From assembly GCF_021277265.1 (NCBI RefSeq), contig NZ_JAJSOH010000007.1, forward strand, positions 62,001 through 126,000: 64,000 nucleotides of DNA, given 5' to 3'. The notes beneath the pieces were generated by a model. It saw only the letters and a program-made list of their open reading frames with translations, was not told the DNA's origin and did no database searches. The translations under genes were made by a program, and so were the position numbers. This DNA comes from Kineosporia rhizophila (lineage in GTDB: Bacteria; Actinomycetota; Actinomycetes; Actinomycetales; Kineosporiaceae). This document shows, piece by piece, positions 32,234 through 41,197 of this stretch (position 1 is its first letter; every line of letters begins with the position of its first letter).

Positions 32234-33826
32234 ATGAACCCGCACCATGACGATGCACTGACCGGAGCTGGGCACGGCACCCTCTCCGTGGCCGCCATCC
32301 TGGCCGAGACCGCCCGCCGTACCCCCGAGCGCACGGCGCTGGTGATGGGGGAGCAGTCCATCGCTTACGGTGCTCTCTGGGACCAGACTCGCGCTTACGC
32401 CGGGGCATTGGCTGCGCGGGGGGTCGGCCCGGGAACCCGTGTGGCTGTGCTGATACCTAACGTGCCGGACTTCGCTCGTGTGTACTACGCCGTGCTGTCG
32501 CTAGGGGCCGTCGTGGTTCCGGTGCATCTGCTGTTCAAGGCCGAAGAGATCGAGCACGTGTTGCGCGACAGTGGTGCATCCCTGCTGGTGTTGGCGGCCC
32601 CCGCGCTGGCGGACGGACTTCCCGCGGCGACATCGGCCGGGGTGCCGGTGGTGACGGTGCTGCTGCCCGAGGGTGCTGGTGGTCCGGAGGGCCCGAGCCG
32701 GTTGGAGGACGAGGCCCGCGCCAGTGAGCCGATCCGCCACTACGTATCGGTGAACCCGCTGGCGCCGGCCACGATCCTGTACACCAGCGGTACCACCGGC
32801 CGGCCCAAGGGGGCCGTGTCCAGCCACCTGGCCCTGGTCGAGCAGGTGCACGTCGCCCTGATCGACACCGCCGAGATCACCTCCGACGACGTGATCTTCG
32901 GGGGACTGCCGTTCTTCCACACCTTCGGCCAGTCCTCGGTGCTGAACATCGGGTTCCGGCGCGGGGCCTGTGTGCTTCTGCTGCCCCGCTTCGATCCGGA
33001 CGAGGCCCTGAGTCTGATGGTGCGCCACGGTGCCACCATTTTCACTGCCGTACCCACGATGTTCCTGGGGCTGGTGCAGGCGGCGACGCGTGCTGAGGGC
33101 GTTCCGCCGCTCAAGTACGCGGTTTCCGGTGGGGCCGCGTTGCCGGTGCCCCTGCTCGAGGCGTTCGAGAAGACGTTCGGCGCGGCGGTGCACGAGGGCT
33201 ACGGCCTGACCGAGACCTCTCCCACGGTGTCGTTCAACTACGTGGGCGAGCCGCCCCGGCCGGGGACCGTCGGCCGGGCGCTGTGGGGTGTCGACGTGGA
33301 GATCGTGGACCCGGCGGTGGACGACGCGATCGTCTTTCTGGACGCCGGCCAGCTCGGCGAGATCGTTGTGCGTGGGCACAACCTGTTCAAGGGGTACCTG
33401 GGCAATCCCGAGGCGACCGCGGCGGTCATGGTGGACGGCTGGTTCCGCACCGGCGACCTGGGGACGAAGGGTGAGGACGGCGTCGTCACCATCGTCGACC
33501 GGAAGAAGGACATGATCGTGCGCAACGGGTACAACGTGTACCCGCGTGAGGTGGAGGACGTGATCCTGCGCCACCCGGACGTCGCTCAGGCCGCTGTCTT
33601 CGGGGTACCGGATGCCGTGCACGGCCAGGAAGTGCACGCGGCAGTGGTGCTGGCGCCCGGAAAGTCGCTGCCCGGCCAGGAACTTCTGGAGTTCGTACGG
33701 GAGCGGGTGGCGGCCTACAAGTATCCGAGGGTGGTGCACGTGCGGGAGTCGCTGCCCACCGGCGCCAGCGGCAAGCTGCTCAAGCGGGAACTGGTTGCTG
33801 AGCAGGCAACGGCGGGCAACGTCTGA
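32234..33826 (+). CDS. AMP-forming acyl-CoA synthetase
   Basis: The 530-residue ANL-superfamily ligase activates a carboxylic acid via acyl-AMP to acyl-CoA. Motifs seen are the P-loop TILYTSGTTGRPKGAV (A3), YGLTETSP (A5), WFRTGDLG (A7), VDRKKDMIVRNGYNVYPREVE (A8) and the catalytic Lys in ASGKLLKREL (A10). It completes the kinase-ACAD-ligase unit and likely loads the entry substrate of this island. AGGGGATCC precedes ATG 32234. Its stop abuts that of the convergent HNH gene (TGA/TCA) with no gap. Confidence 0.93.
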   Translation: MNPHHDDALTGAGHGTLSVAAILAETARRTPERTALVMGEQSIAYGALWDQTRAYAGALAARGVGPGTRVAVLIPNVPDFARVYYAVLSLGAVVVPVHLLFKAEEIEHVLRDSGASLLVLAAPALADGLPAATSAGVPVVTVLLPEGAGGPEGPSRLEDEARASEPIRHYVSVNPLAPATILYTSGTTGRPKGAVSSHLALVEQVHVALIDTAEITSDDVIFGGLPFFHTFGQSSVLNIGFRRGACVLLLPRFDPDEALSLMVRHGATIFTAVPTMFLGLVQAATRAEGVPPLKYAVSGGAALPVPLLEAFEKTFGAAVHEGYGLTETSPTVSFNYVGEPPRPGTVGRALWGVDVEIVDPAVDDAIVFLDAGQLGEIVVRGHNLFKGYLGNPEATAAVMVDGWFRTGDLGTKGEDGVVTIVDRKKDMIVRNGYNVYPREVEDVILRHPDVAQAAVFGVPDAVHGQEVHAAVVLAPGKSLPGQELLEFVRERVAAYKYPRVVHVRESLPTGASGKLLKRELVAEQATAGNV

Positions 33827-36268
33827 TCAGAAGGGTGGTTCGCCGTCCCCGGGGTGCTGGCTGGTGCTTTCGCCCCGGGGGGCGTGCGGCGGGCGGGGTA
33901 GGGACGGGAGACTGCGCAGGTTCAGCATGCGGCGTAGGTCATGGACGGCTTGGCGGTCGAGCCTCTGCTGCCAGCGGCGGGTTCGGCGGGACGTGCGGGT
34001 GTTGGCGGGCAGGGTGTCTTGGTGGGTGTCTCGGTAGGTGTCTTGGTAGCTGGCGGTGTCGGAGCTGGAGTCAGTTGCCGCCGATGCTGCGGCGCTTGGA
34101 CTGGCCGCGGACGGCGCAGTTGACCCACGTGAGGCGGATCTGGGCGAGGCAGGCCTGGGCACTCTTGCGGCGGACGTCGTTGCCCGCGCCGCGTCGGAAT
34201 CGGGGCCGGACGGGTTGGGTGGGTTGGGCGTCGGTCCCTGAGCGGCGCCGGTAGTTCTGCTTCCTTGACGGGGTTTCGTCGAGGGGACAGGTGGCAGAGT
34301 CCAGCCCTTCATTCCGGGTAGGCAGGGTGGTGCGCTGTTGTGGCTGGTTCCGTCCGGCGTGGTCCAGATGATGGTGCCGTAGGGGTAAGGCTCGTCGGGG
34401 CGGGTCAGGCGGGCTTGCCACCCTCCGAAGGTCTTCAGGCGGTGGTGCCGGCGGCAGGCCGGCCTCATGTTGCAGGTGCACGAATACCCGCCCTGGTCAA
34501 AAGGTCTCACATGATCGAGATCGCATCTGCTGGAAGGCTGGGGGCAGCCAGGGTAGGTGCAGTGCTGGTGGCGGGAGACGATCTGGCGGATCACGGCTGA
34601 ACTGAGGCGGTAGCGATTGGCCTCGGGTGAGGCGTGATCGTTGCCCTCCGGGCATCCGGCGGGTGGGAAGCTGCCCGGGGGGATGGGAGATGCGGGGAGC
34701 AGGGTGATGCTGCCGGCCATGGCTGCCAGTTGGCGGGCGTAGTCGGCTGCGATGGCCCCGTAGCCCTGGAGGAGGCCTGGGGTGTCGTTCAGGCCCAGGA
34801 GCGTAGCGTCGGAAATGGTGACGACGAGGTGTGGGCCTCGGCCCCTGCGGCGGGGGAGCGTGGGCAGCTTCCAGAAGGCAGGGATGTGCCCTGCAGGGAG
34901 TGGCTGTAGCCCGAACTGGGTGTACTCGTGCGCCTCAGCCTCCGCCGTTGCTTCAGCCTCGGCGTTGCCTTCATCAGGGGCACGGCCGAGGCTATCGCCC
35001 GCAGTTGCAGGTTCGTCCTGACGGCAGGGTGGGCAGTCGGTCTCTGCCGCGTCTGCAGTGCCCTGCTCGGGCTGCGGATCTGTTGATGACGTTGCTGCCG
35101 GGGTGCTGGTGCTTGAGTCTGCTGGTGTGGCCGAGCTCTTAGCCCCCGCGGCGTCGGGTTCGGTGGCAGTGCGCGGAGCGCCGGCGTCAGGGGTCCGTGC
35201 CGCCCGGGGCTCGCGGGTGTCGTAGTCGTGGTCTTCGCGAACGTACTGACGGGGGTCCTGGGCCAGGGGTACGTCGATCCCCTCGGCCAGGGCACGGAAG
35301 ATGGCGGCCAAGGCATCTGCGCGTCGTTGTTCGTGGGTGCGGGGATCAGGTGTGCCCTCTGCCAGGGCAGCGTCGCGGCAGGCGTCGGCCATGGCGTCCA
35401 GGACGCCCTCGATCAGTTGTACGACGTCGGCGCTCAGAATCGCTCCGAGCGCGGCCATGCCGTCGGGCAGTACCTGCCCCCAGATCCGCCGGTCGGCCTT
35501 GGCGCGGGCGTGAGCGGCGTTGGCATCCTTCGGCATCAGGCTCAGGAAGAAGCGGTCGATCAGCTTTTCCAGGGCCGGGTAGGTGAGGGAGGGCGACTGG
35601 TCGACCAGTGCGGCCTGGAGAACGGCCCACTGGGGGCAACGCGGGCCGAACCATTCCAGGCCCGCGCGGGGATGGTGCATCCTGTTGCTGATCAGCCGGG
35701 CTCGGGCCCAGTCCAGCCGGCCGTCACGCAGCAGGGTCAGCACGTGGGGCAGATTGGTGGCCAGTTCGCAGGCGGACCTGACCAAGCTGTTCGCCCACTG
35801 CGGGGAGACCGTGAGCTCGGGGGCCAGTCGCGCGGCGACCAGCGTGGAAGAACCGATCTGGGACGGAGAATCGCTGTCTGGACTCTCGGGACTCTCGGGA
35901 CTCTCTGGGCTGTCCTGACCGTCCTGACTCTCCTGGCCGGCTGGATCCTTACGGCCGCGGCGCTGCCCACGGCGGGCCGGGGTGGTCTGAGCGGTCATCA
36001 GCGTCACCGCCTCGACCTGGATGGCCGCGGCCTGCCGCATCAGGCGCTCGCACTCCAGCACCGTCTCTGCCAATGACGTGTCGTCCAGACCGGTCAGATC
36101 GATGCTGCCGAGGTCGATCGCGACCTGCGTGGGGAAGGTGGCTGCCTCGGCGACCGCGTGGGCTGAAGGGCTCGCCCCAGCCGGACCAGCCGGCTGGGGC
36201 GTGACCACCGTTCGAGGTGCGATGACAGTCTTGCCGACCAGAAACGTCCCCTCGCTCAGTCTGCTCAC
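33827..36268 (-). CDS. DUF222 / HNH endonuclease protein (13E12-repeat type)
   Basis: This 813-residue protein has an N-terminal DUF222 helical domain (about 60-330) and a long Ala/Thr/Glu-rich low-complexity linker (about 340-450). A C-terminal HNH nuclease (about 570-640) follows, with HCTYPGC, the catalytic DLDHVRPFDQGG and CRRHH. The family is multicopy in actinobacteria and behaves like a selfish element. The tail (about 640-813) is disordered. A SPESPESPES repeat near 125 comes from tandem GGACTCTCG-like units at 35878-35910. GTG 36268 with GGGGG upstream is chosen. It splits the catabolic island from its transporter, which suggests insertion. Confidence 0.85.
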   Translation of the reverse strand: MSRLSEGTFLVGKTVIAPRTVVTPQPAGPAGASPSAHAVAEAATFPTQVAIDLGSIDLTGLDDTSLAETVLECERLMRQAAAIQVEAVTLMTAQTTPARRGQRRGRKDPAGQESQDGQDSPESPESPESPDSDSPSQIGSSTLVAARLAPELTVSPQWANSLVRSACELATNLPHVLTLLRDGRLDWARARLISNRMHHPRAGLEWFGPRCPQWAVLQAALVDQSPSLTYPALEKLIDRFFLSLMPKDANAAHARAKADRRIWGQVLPDGMAALGAILSADVVQLIEGVLDAMADACRDAALAEGTPDPRTHEQRRADALAAIFRALAEGIDVPLAQDPRQYVREDHDYDTREPRAARTPDAGAPRTATEPDAAGAKSSATPADSSTSTPAATSSTDPQPEQGTADAAETDCPPCRQDEPATAGDSLGRAPDEGNAEAEATAEAEAHEYTQFGLQPLPAGHIPAFWKLPTLPRRRGRGPHLVVTISDATLLGLNDTPGLLQGYGAIAADYARQLAAMAGSITLLPASPIPPGSFPPAGCPEGNDHASPEANRYRLSSAVIRQIVSRHQHCTYPGCPQPSSRCDLDHVRPFDQGGYSCTCNMRPACRRHHRLKTFGGWQARLTRPDEPYPYGTIIWTTPDGTSHNSAPPCLPGMKGWTLPPVPSTKPRQGSRTTGAAQGPTPNPPNPSGPDSDAARATTSAARVPRPASPRSASRGSTAPSAASPSAAASAATDSSSDTASYQDTYRDTHQDTLPANTRTSRRTRRWQQRLDRQAVHDLRRMLNLRSLPSLPRPPHAPRGESTSQHPGDGEPPF

Positions 36269-36366
36269 ATCAACACCCCCCGGTGGCAATGATTTTCGCC
36301 GTCTCAACTCCAATGAGACAAAGCTAGACCAAGCCACCGACAGTCTTGAACAAGGAGCAGACCGGC

Positions 36367-37665
36367 TCAGGAGGCGGAAGGAATTCCTTCGCCGCTGAGC
36401 GGGACGGCCGACCCGGTGAACGGCTCGACGGGGCCGGTCTCGGTGTCGGTGGTGAAGACCTGACCGTCGAGGTAGGCCTGGACTCCCTTGCTCACCACGG
36501 TGATCCCGGCGCCGCCGAAGGCGTCGTGGTTGGTCGCCGAGAACGTCGCCGGGACGATCCCGTTCGACTTCACCGCACCGGAGTTCAGTGCCTCGATGAC
36601 GCCCTCGCGGGTGGGGTTCTCACCGGCGCGGCTCAGCGCCTCGGCGAAGGTGTAGGCCACCGACATCCCGTAGATGGTGTTGCCGGTGAACGGGGCGTCG
36701 GAGTTGTACTCGGTGTTGATCTGCTGGAACAGCTTCACCCACTCGTCGTCGGCGTTGAAGGGCAGGTAGTTCGCCGCGACCAGTCCCTCCAGCAGTTGCG
36801 GGCCGACGTCCTCACCCAGGTATTCCACCAGCGTCGGGTAGTCGCCGCCGGAGGACGAGGTGGCCCACGAGGCGCGGTATCCCATCTGGGCCGCGGTGCC
36901 GAGCGCCAGCGCGGTGAAGCCGTTCACCGTGGCCAGCATGTTCACCGTGCAGCCGGCCGCCTGCAGGGCACCGATCTGGGCGGTCAGCGACTCGTTGGAG
37001 ACGGCGTACTCCTCCTCGGCGGTGAGCTCGCCGAGCACCTGGGTGATCCCCTTGGTGAGGTCCGCGCCGAAGTCGTCGTCCTGGCGCAGGACGCAGAACT
37101 TGGCGTCGGGGTTCTCCTCCTTCAGGTAGTGCGCCAGGATCTTGCCCTCGCGCACGTAGTCGACGTTGAAACCGAAGGTCTGGGGCAGCTTGTCCGGCTG
37201 GTTCCACAGGCTCGCCCCGGAGGCCACGAACAGGTCGGGCACCTTCTGCTGGGCCAGGTAGTCGACCACGGCCGAGTGGGTGGGGGTGCCGAGGCCGTTC
37301 ACGATCGCGAAGACCTTGTCCTGCTGGACCAGTTCACGGACCACGGTGGAGGTGGTGGCCGGGTTGTAGCCGTCGTCGCGGACCACGTACTCGATCTTGC
37401 GGCCGTTCACGCCACCCTTGTCGTTCAGGTAGGAGAAGTACGCCGAGGCGGCCTTGGAGATCGAGGAGTAGCCGGCCGCGGCCGGCCCGGTGAGCGGGGT
37501 ATGGGTGCCGATCTTGACGGAGGTCTCGCTGACCCCGGGACTGGTCGCGGTTCCGGAGTCCTCGTCCTCGGGGGTGCTGCAGGCGGCCAGTCCGGCGCCG
37601 AGCAGAGCAGTGGCGATCAGGAACGCGGCCGGGCGGCGCACGCTGGGTCGGGAGAGCGACGTCAT
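36367..37665 (-). CDS. ABC importer substrate-binding lipoprotein, Liv/ANF-receptor type
   Basis: The 432-residue type I periplasmic-binding-fold protein has a lipoprotein signal (LLGAGLAACS, lipidated Cys29), so it is anchored outside the membrane. Features such as SVKIGTHTPLTGPAAAGYSS and YVVRDDGYNPATT match LivK/AmiC-like receptors of branched-chain amino acid-type importers. It is the last gene of a five-gene Liv operon, two bases after livM, with AAAGGA before ATG 37665. In this setting the ligand is more likely a carboxylate or amide feeding acyl-CoA catabolism than leucine. Confidence 0.92.
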   Translation of the reverse strand: MTSLSRPSVRRPAAFLIATALLGAGLAACSTPEDEDSGTATSPGVSETSVKIGTHTPLTGPAAAGYSSISKAASAYFSYLNDKGGVNGRKIEYVVRDDGYNPATTSTVVRELVQQDKVFAIVNGLGTPTHSAVVDYLAQQKVPDLFVASGASLWNQPDKLPQTFGFNVDYVREGKILAHYLKEENPDAKFCVLRQDDDFGADLTKGITQVLGELTAEEEYAVSNESLTAQIGALQAAGCTVNMLATVNGFTALALGTAAQMGYRASWATSSSGGDYPTLVEYLGEDVGPQLLEGLVAANYLPFNADDEWVKLFQQINTEYNSDAPFTGNTIYGMSVAYTFAEALSRAGENPTREGVIEALNSGAVKSNGIVPATFSATNHDAFGGAGITVVSKGVQAYLDGQVFTTDTETGPVEPFTGSAVPLSGEGIPSAS

Positions 37666-37667
37666 TG

Positions 37668-38783
37668 TCAGTCCTTTGACGGTTGAGGGGACGTTTTTAC
37701 GGACGTTTGTGAGGACGTTTGTACGGACGGTGGGGGCGGGGAGGGGGGCGGGGTTGCATCGGGGCGGGACCGGATCCGGACGTGGGACAGCAGGCCGAGC
37801 GCCCCGCCCGGGGCGAGCACGGTGAGACAGATCAGGAGCAGGCCGAACACCAGGACGGCGAGGTTGCCGTCCAACCGCTGCGCCACGTCGGCGGGCAGCG
37901 CGAACTGGGACGTGGCGAGCCCGATCAGCCAGGGCAGCAGCACCACGAGGGCAGCACCGATGGCGGCCCCGGCGAGGCGGCCGGTGCCCCCGACGACCAC
38001 GCCCACCACCAGGAGCAGCGAGAGGGTGACCCCGTAACCGCCCGGCCGGACGCCGGAGTCGACGAAGCAGAGGACCGCGCCGCCCGCTCCGGCGGCCCCG
38101 GCCGAGAGCACGAAGGCCAGCACCTTGGTGCGCTCGGGACGGATTCCGGCCAAGGAAGCGGCCACCTCGTCGTCCTTGACCGCCCGCATCCGTACGCCGG
38201 TCGGGCCGCTGTCGACGAAGACGAGTACGGCCAGCACGACGGCGAGCACGGCCAGGGCTACCCAGGCCTGCCACTGCTCCAGGGCGATCAGTGCGTCCAG
38301 GGCCTCGGGTACCGACTGGAAGGGCACCATCAGTCCCTGGTCACCGCCCAGGGCCGAGACTTTGGTGGTCAGTGCCGGAAGGGCCATCACCACGGCGAGG
38401 GTGAGCCCGGCCAGGTAGGGGCCGTGCAGGCGCGCCCCGGCCAGGCCCAGCAGGAGACCCACGACTGTTGCGGTGAGTACCGCGGCGATCAGGCCTACGA
38501 CCGGCTGCAGGGCGGTCGGCAGGGCGGCGTCGCCCGCGTTCACCGTCAGCGCGTAACCGTAGCCGCCGGAGGCCATCAGGGCGGCGTGCCCCAGTGACAG
38601 CTGGCCGGTGCGCCCGATCAGCAGGCTCAGCCCGGCGATCGCGCACAGGTGGGCGGCGACCAGGGCGAGCAGGTAGTTGCGGTAGGGGTCGAGCAGGAAG
38701 GTGCCGGCGACGGCGGCGACCAGGCCGCCGACCGTGAACAGGAGGATGCGCCGCAGGTCGGGCCGGGCGGGTGGGCGGTTCAC
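37668..38783 (-). CDS. livM: branched-chain-type ABC importer permease LivM
   Basis: The 371-residue permease has about ten helices and the LivM signatures SLLIGRTGQLSLGHAALMASG and VGVVVGGTGRLAGAAIGA. It pairs with LivH to form the membrane channel. The last about 30 residues are an odd hydrophilic tail (SPPPPS, then QTSSQTSVKTS) encoded by a 12-bp tandem repeat (37689-37724), which also occurs once in the tail of the TetR gene at 41955. The GTG start overlaps the LivH stop by four bases. Confidence 0.92.
   Translation of the reverse strand: MNRPPARPDLRRILLFTVGGLVAAVAGTFLLDPYRNYLLALVAAHLCAIAGLSLLIGRTGQLSLGHAALMASGGYGYALTVNAGDAALPTALQPVVGLIAAVLTATVVGLLLGLAGARLHGPYLAGLTLAVVMALPALTTKVSALGGDQGLMVPFQSVPEALDALIALEQWQAWVALAVLAVVLAVLVFVDSGPTGVRMRAVKDDEVAASLAGIRPERTKVLAFVLSAGAAGAGGAVLCFVDSGVRPGGYGVTLSLLLVVGVVVGGTGRLAGAAIGAALVVLLPWLIGLATSQFALPADVAQRLDGNLAVLVFGLLLICLTVLAPGGALGLLSHVRIRSRPDATPPPSPPPPSVQTSSQTSVKTSPQPSKD
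37689..37724. repeat. three tandem 12-bp units GGACGTTTGTRM
   Basis: Units at 37689, 37701 and 37713 (the first with TTTTT) encode the QTS-rich C-terminal tail of LivM on the minus strand. A further GGACGTTTGTGA lies at 42006-42017 in the TetR gene tail. Confidence 0.8.
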
Positions 38784-39652
38784 ACCTGCCTCGCCTTCAC
38801 CGAGGCGAACAGGCCGGCCGGTCTGACCAGGAGAACCAGGACCAGCAGGGCCAGTACGCCGAGCGGGGCCACCCCGGCGCCCAGGTAGCCGGTGACCAGA
38901 CTGATCAGGATGCCGACGAGCAGGCCGCCGATCACGGCTCCCTCGGAGGAGTCCAGACCACCGATCACGGCGACGGCGAAGGCGCTGACGAACAGGGTGT
39001 CACCCGCGTGCGGGTGCAGTCCGAGTTCGCCCGGCACGGCCAGCATGACCGCCGGCGCGCCGACCGAGGCCGCCAGTACCCAGCCGATCGTGCGCATCCG
39101 GGCCGCCTGAACTCCCAGCAGCCGGGACATCTCGGGGGCGAAGGCGGCCGCACGCATCTGCAGGCCCAGGGAGGTGCGGGCGAACAACAGGCGCAACCCG
39201 GCCATCAGGGCGACCGCGACGGTGATGGTGAACAGGTCGTAGGGGGACAGCGTGGACACTCCTCCCACGGTGAGCGGGCGGTCGTCGAAAGGTATGGACA
39301 CAGGCCGGTATCGAGGGCCGGCGATGATGCCGGTGAGGGCCTGCAGCACCATCACGGTGCCGATGGCCAGGATGACGCCCGAGAGCGGATTGTGGGCGGC
39401 CTGCATGATGCCTCGTTCCACCGCCCAGCCGAAGGCCGCCCCGGCCAGCACGGCGGTGATCAGGCCGACCCAGTAGCTGCCGGTCAGGTTGGTCACGGCG
39501 AGGGCGAGGTAGCAGGCGGCCACGGCCATCGCGGCGGCGGCGAAGTTGATGATCCGGGTGGAGCGCCAGATCAGCACCAGGGAGAGGGCGAACAGGGCGA
39601 ACACCACGCCGTCGGCCACCCCGGCGGTCAGCAGGAAGACGAAGCGTTCCAT
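38780..39652 (-). CDS. livH: branched-chain-type ABC importer permease LivH
   Basis: The 290-residue integral membrane protein has about eight helices and the LivH pattern: VADGVVFALFALSLVLIW at the N-terminus and AVAVIGGLDSSEGAVIGGLLVG near the cytoplasmic coupling loop. It forms the translocation pore with LivM. Its ATG overlaps the livF stop (ATGA) and its stop overlaps the livM start. Confidence 0.93.
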   Translation of the reverse strand: MERFVFLLTAGVADGVVFALFALSLVLIWRSTRIINFAAAAMAVAACYLALAVTNLTGSYWVGLITAVLAGAAFGWAVERGIMQAAHNPLSGVILAIGTVMVLQALTGIIAGPRYRPVSIPFDDRPLTVGGVSTLSPYDLFTITVAVALMAGLRLLFARTSLGLQMRAAAFAPEMSRLLGVQAARMRTIGWVLAASVGAPAVMLAVPGELGLHPHAGDTLFVSAFAVAVIGGLDSSEGAVIGGLLVGILISLVTGYLGAGVAPLGVLALLVLVLLVRPAGLFASVKARQV

Positions 39653-40365
39653 CAGTACCCCAAGTAGGCGTGTCGGAGGACGGCGTCGCGGGCCAGGGCG
39701 TCGGCCGGCGCGTCGGTGCGGATCCGGCCCAGGTGCAGGACGAGACCCCGGTCGGCGATGGAAAGCGCGCTGGCAGCGTTCTGTTCGGCGAGCAGGACGG
39801 TCAGGCCGGTCTCGTCGCACCGGTCGCGCAGGGTCTGCATGATCGAGTGCACGATCTGCGGGGCGAGGCCGAGCGAGGGCTCGTCGAGAAGGAGCACGTC
39901 CGGGGTGGAGACCAGGGCCCGGGCCAGGGCGAGCATCTGCCGCTCGCCTCCGGAGAGCTGGTGGCCCAGGGAACGGCGGCGGCGGGCCAGGGGTTCGAAG
40001 CGTTCGTACTCGGCATCGATCCGGGCTCGCAGTGCGGTCCGGCCATGGCGCCAGAGACCGCCCAGGCGCAGGTTCTCCTCGACGGTGAGCTCGGTGATCA
40101 CCCCCCGTCCTTCGGGCACGTGGGCCAGGCCGCGCCGGACCCGTTGTTCAGGTGCCACTCCGGTCAGGTCTTCTCCGCGCAGGAGTACCGAACCGCTGGT
40201 CGGCAGGAGCCCCGAGATGGCCCTGAGAAGGGTGGTCTTCCCGGCGCCGTTGGCCCCCAGCAGGGTCACCACCTGGCCGTCGGGCACCTGCAGACTGACA
40301 TCGTGCAGCACCGGGCCGGCGCCGTAACCGGCGGTCAAGCCGCGCACTTCGAGGGCCGCGCTCAT
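39652..40365 (-). CDS. livF: branched-chain-type ABC importer ATPase LivF
   Basis: The 237-residue nucleotide-binding protein has Walker A GANGAGKTT, signature LSGGERQML, Walker B VLLLDEPSLGL and the switch His region (LLAEQNA, where LivF proteins carry Gln). It drives uptake together with LivG. ATG 40365 overlaps the LivG stop by four bases and has AAGGTGG upstream. Confidence 0.94.
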   Translation of the reverse strand: MSAALEVRGLTAGYGAGPVLHDVSLQVPDGQVVTLLGANGAGKTTLLRAISGLLPTSGSVLLRGEDLTGVAPEQRVRRGLAHVPEGRGVITELTVEENLRLGGLWRHGRTALRARIDAEYERFEPLARRRRSLGHQLSGGERQMLALARALVSTPDVLLLDEPSLGLAPQIVHSIMQTLRDRCDETGLTVLLAEQNAASALSIADRGLVLHLGRIRTDAPADALARDAVLRHAYLGY

Positions 40366-41129
40366 CGGGCCACCTTGATGCCGAGGTAGGCCTCCTCGAC
40401 GGCCGGGTCGCGGCGCACCTCGTCGGGCCGGCCGGTGGCGATCACCCGGCCGAAGTCGAGCACCACCACCCGGTCGCAGACGCCCATCACGAAGTCGACG
40501 TGATGCTCGACCAGCAGCACTGCGCAGCCGTCGGCGGCGACGTCGCGGATCGTGGTGCCCAGGTCGAGCACATCGACCGGGCCCAGGCCGCCGGCCGGTT
40601 CGTCGAGCAGCAACAGCCTGGGGCGGGTGGCCAGGGCCCGGGCCAGGGCGACGCGCTTCTGCTCGGGATAGGGCAGGGCTCCCACCGGGTCGCCGGCCCG
40701 GTGGGTCAGCCCGACCCGCTTCAGCGCCACCGCGGCCCGTTCGTCGCGGTCGGGTCGGCGCAGCACCGACACCAGGACGTTCTCCAGCACGCTGAGGTCG
40801 GGCAGTACGCCCAGGCCCTGCAGAGTGCGGGCGATGCCCACGTCGGGCAGTTCGTGGGGGCGGCCGGGTGCCGGTGCCCCGGCCACCTCGACCGTGCCCG
40901 TCCGGGGCTTGACCAAGGCGCACACGGCGTTGAAAAGGGTGGTCTTACCAGCCCCGTTGGGGCCGATCAGACCCACCACCTCGCCGTCGGCGACCTCCAG
41001 GCCGACGTCGACCAGGGCGTCGAGACCGCCGAACCGTACGCCGAGCCCTTGCACCCTTAACCGGGGCACCGCCGAGGCGCCGGGTGGGGAACCGCCAGGT
41101 TGTGCACGCGCCGCGTCATACGTGGCCAT
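40362..41129 (-). CDS. livG: branched-chain-type ABC importer ATPase LivG
   Basis: The 255-residue ATPase has Walker A GPNGAGKTT, Walker B LLLLDEPAGGL and a LivG-specific region after it (LGTTIRDVAADG, LLVEHHVDFVM). The signature motif is degenerate (LPYPEQKRV in place of LSGGQ), as in many LivG proteins, which use YGQQR-like forms. It is the first gene of the operon. ATG 41129 with GAGG five bases upstream is preferred over GTG 41135. Site C of the palindrome regulon lies 44 nt upstream. Confidence 0.92.
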   Translation of the reverse strand: MATYDAARAQPGGSPPGASAVPRLRVQGLGVRFGGLDALVDVGLEVADGEVVGLIGPNGAGKTTLFNAVCALVKPRTGTVEVAGAPAPGRPHELPDVGIARTLQGLGVLPDLSVLENVLVSVLRRPDRDERAAVALKRVGLTHRAGDPVGALPYPEQKRVALARALATRPRLLLLDEPAGGLGPVDVLDLGTTIRDVAADGCAVLLVEHHVDFVMGVCDRVVVLDFGRVIATGRPDEVRRDPAVEEAYLGIKVAR

Positions 41130-41172
41130 CGACACCTCATCGAGTCGGGGGTGAGGCCAGAGTACGACCTAA

Positions 41173-41186
41173 ACCGACCAGACGGT
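41173..41186. promoter_or_regulatory. palindrome site C upstream of the Liv operon
   Basis: ACCGACCAGACGGT, one mismatch from ACCGnnCGnnCGGT, between the SDR stop (41198) and livG. It implies separate, TetR-controlled transcription of the Liv genes. Confidence 0.6.
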
Positions 41187-41197
41187 ATGTCTTTTAC

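Noticed and set aside
40362..41129. Inactive ATPase because the LSGGQ signature is degenerate
   Set aside because: LivG proteins regularly carry divergent signatures, and Walker A and B are intact.
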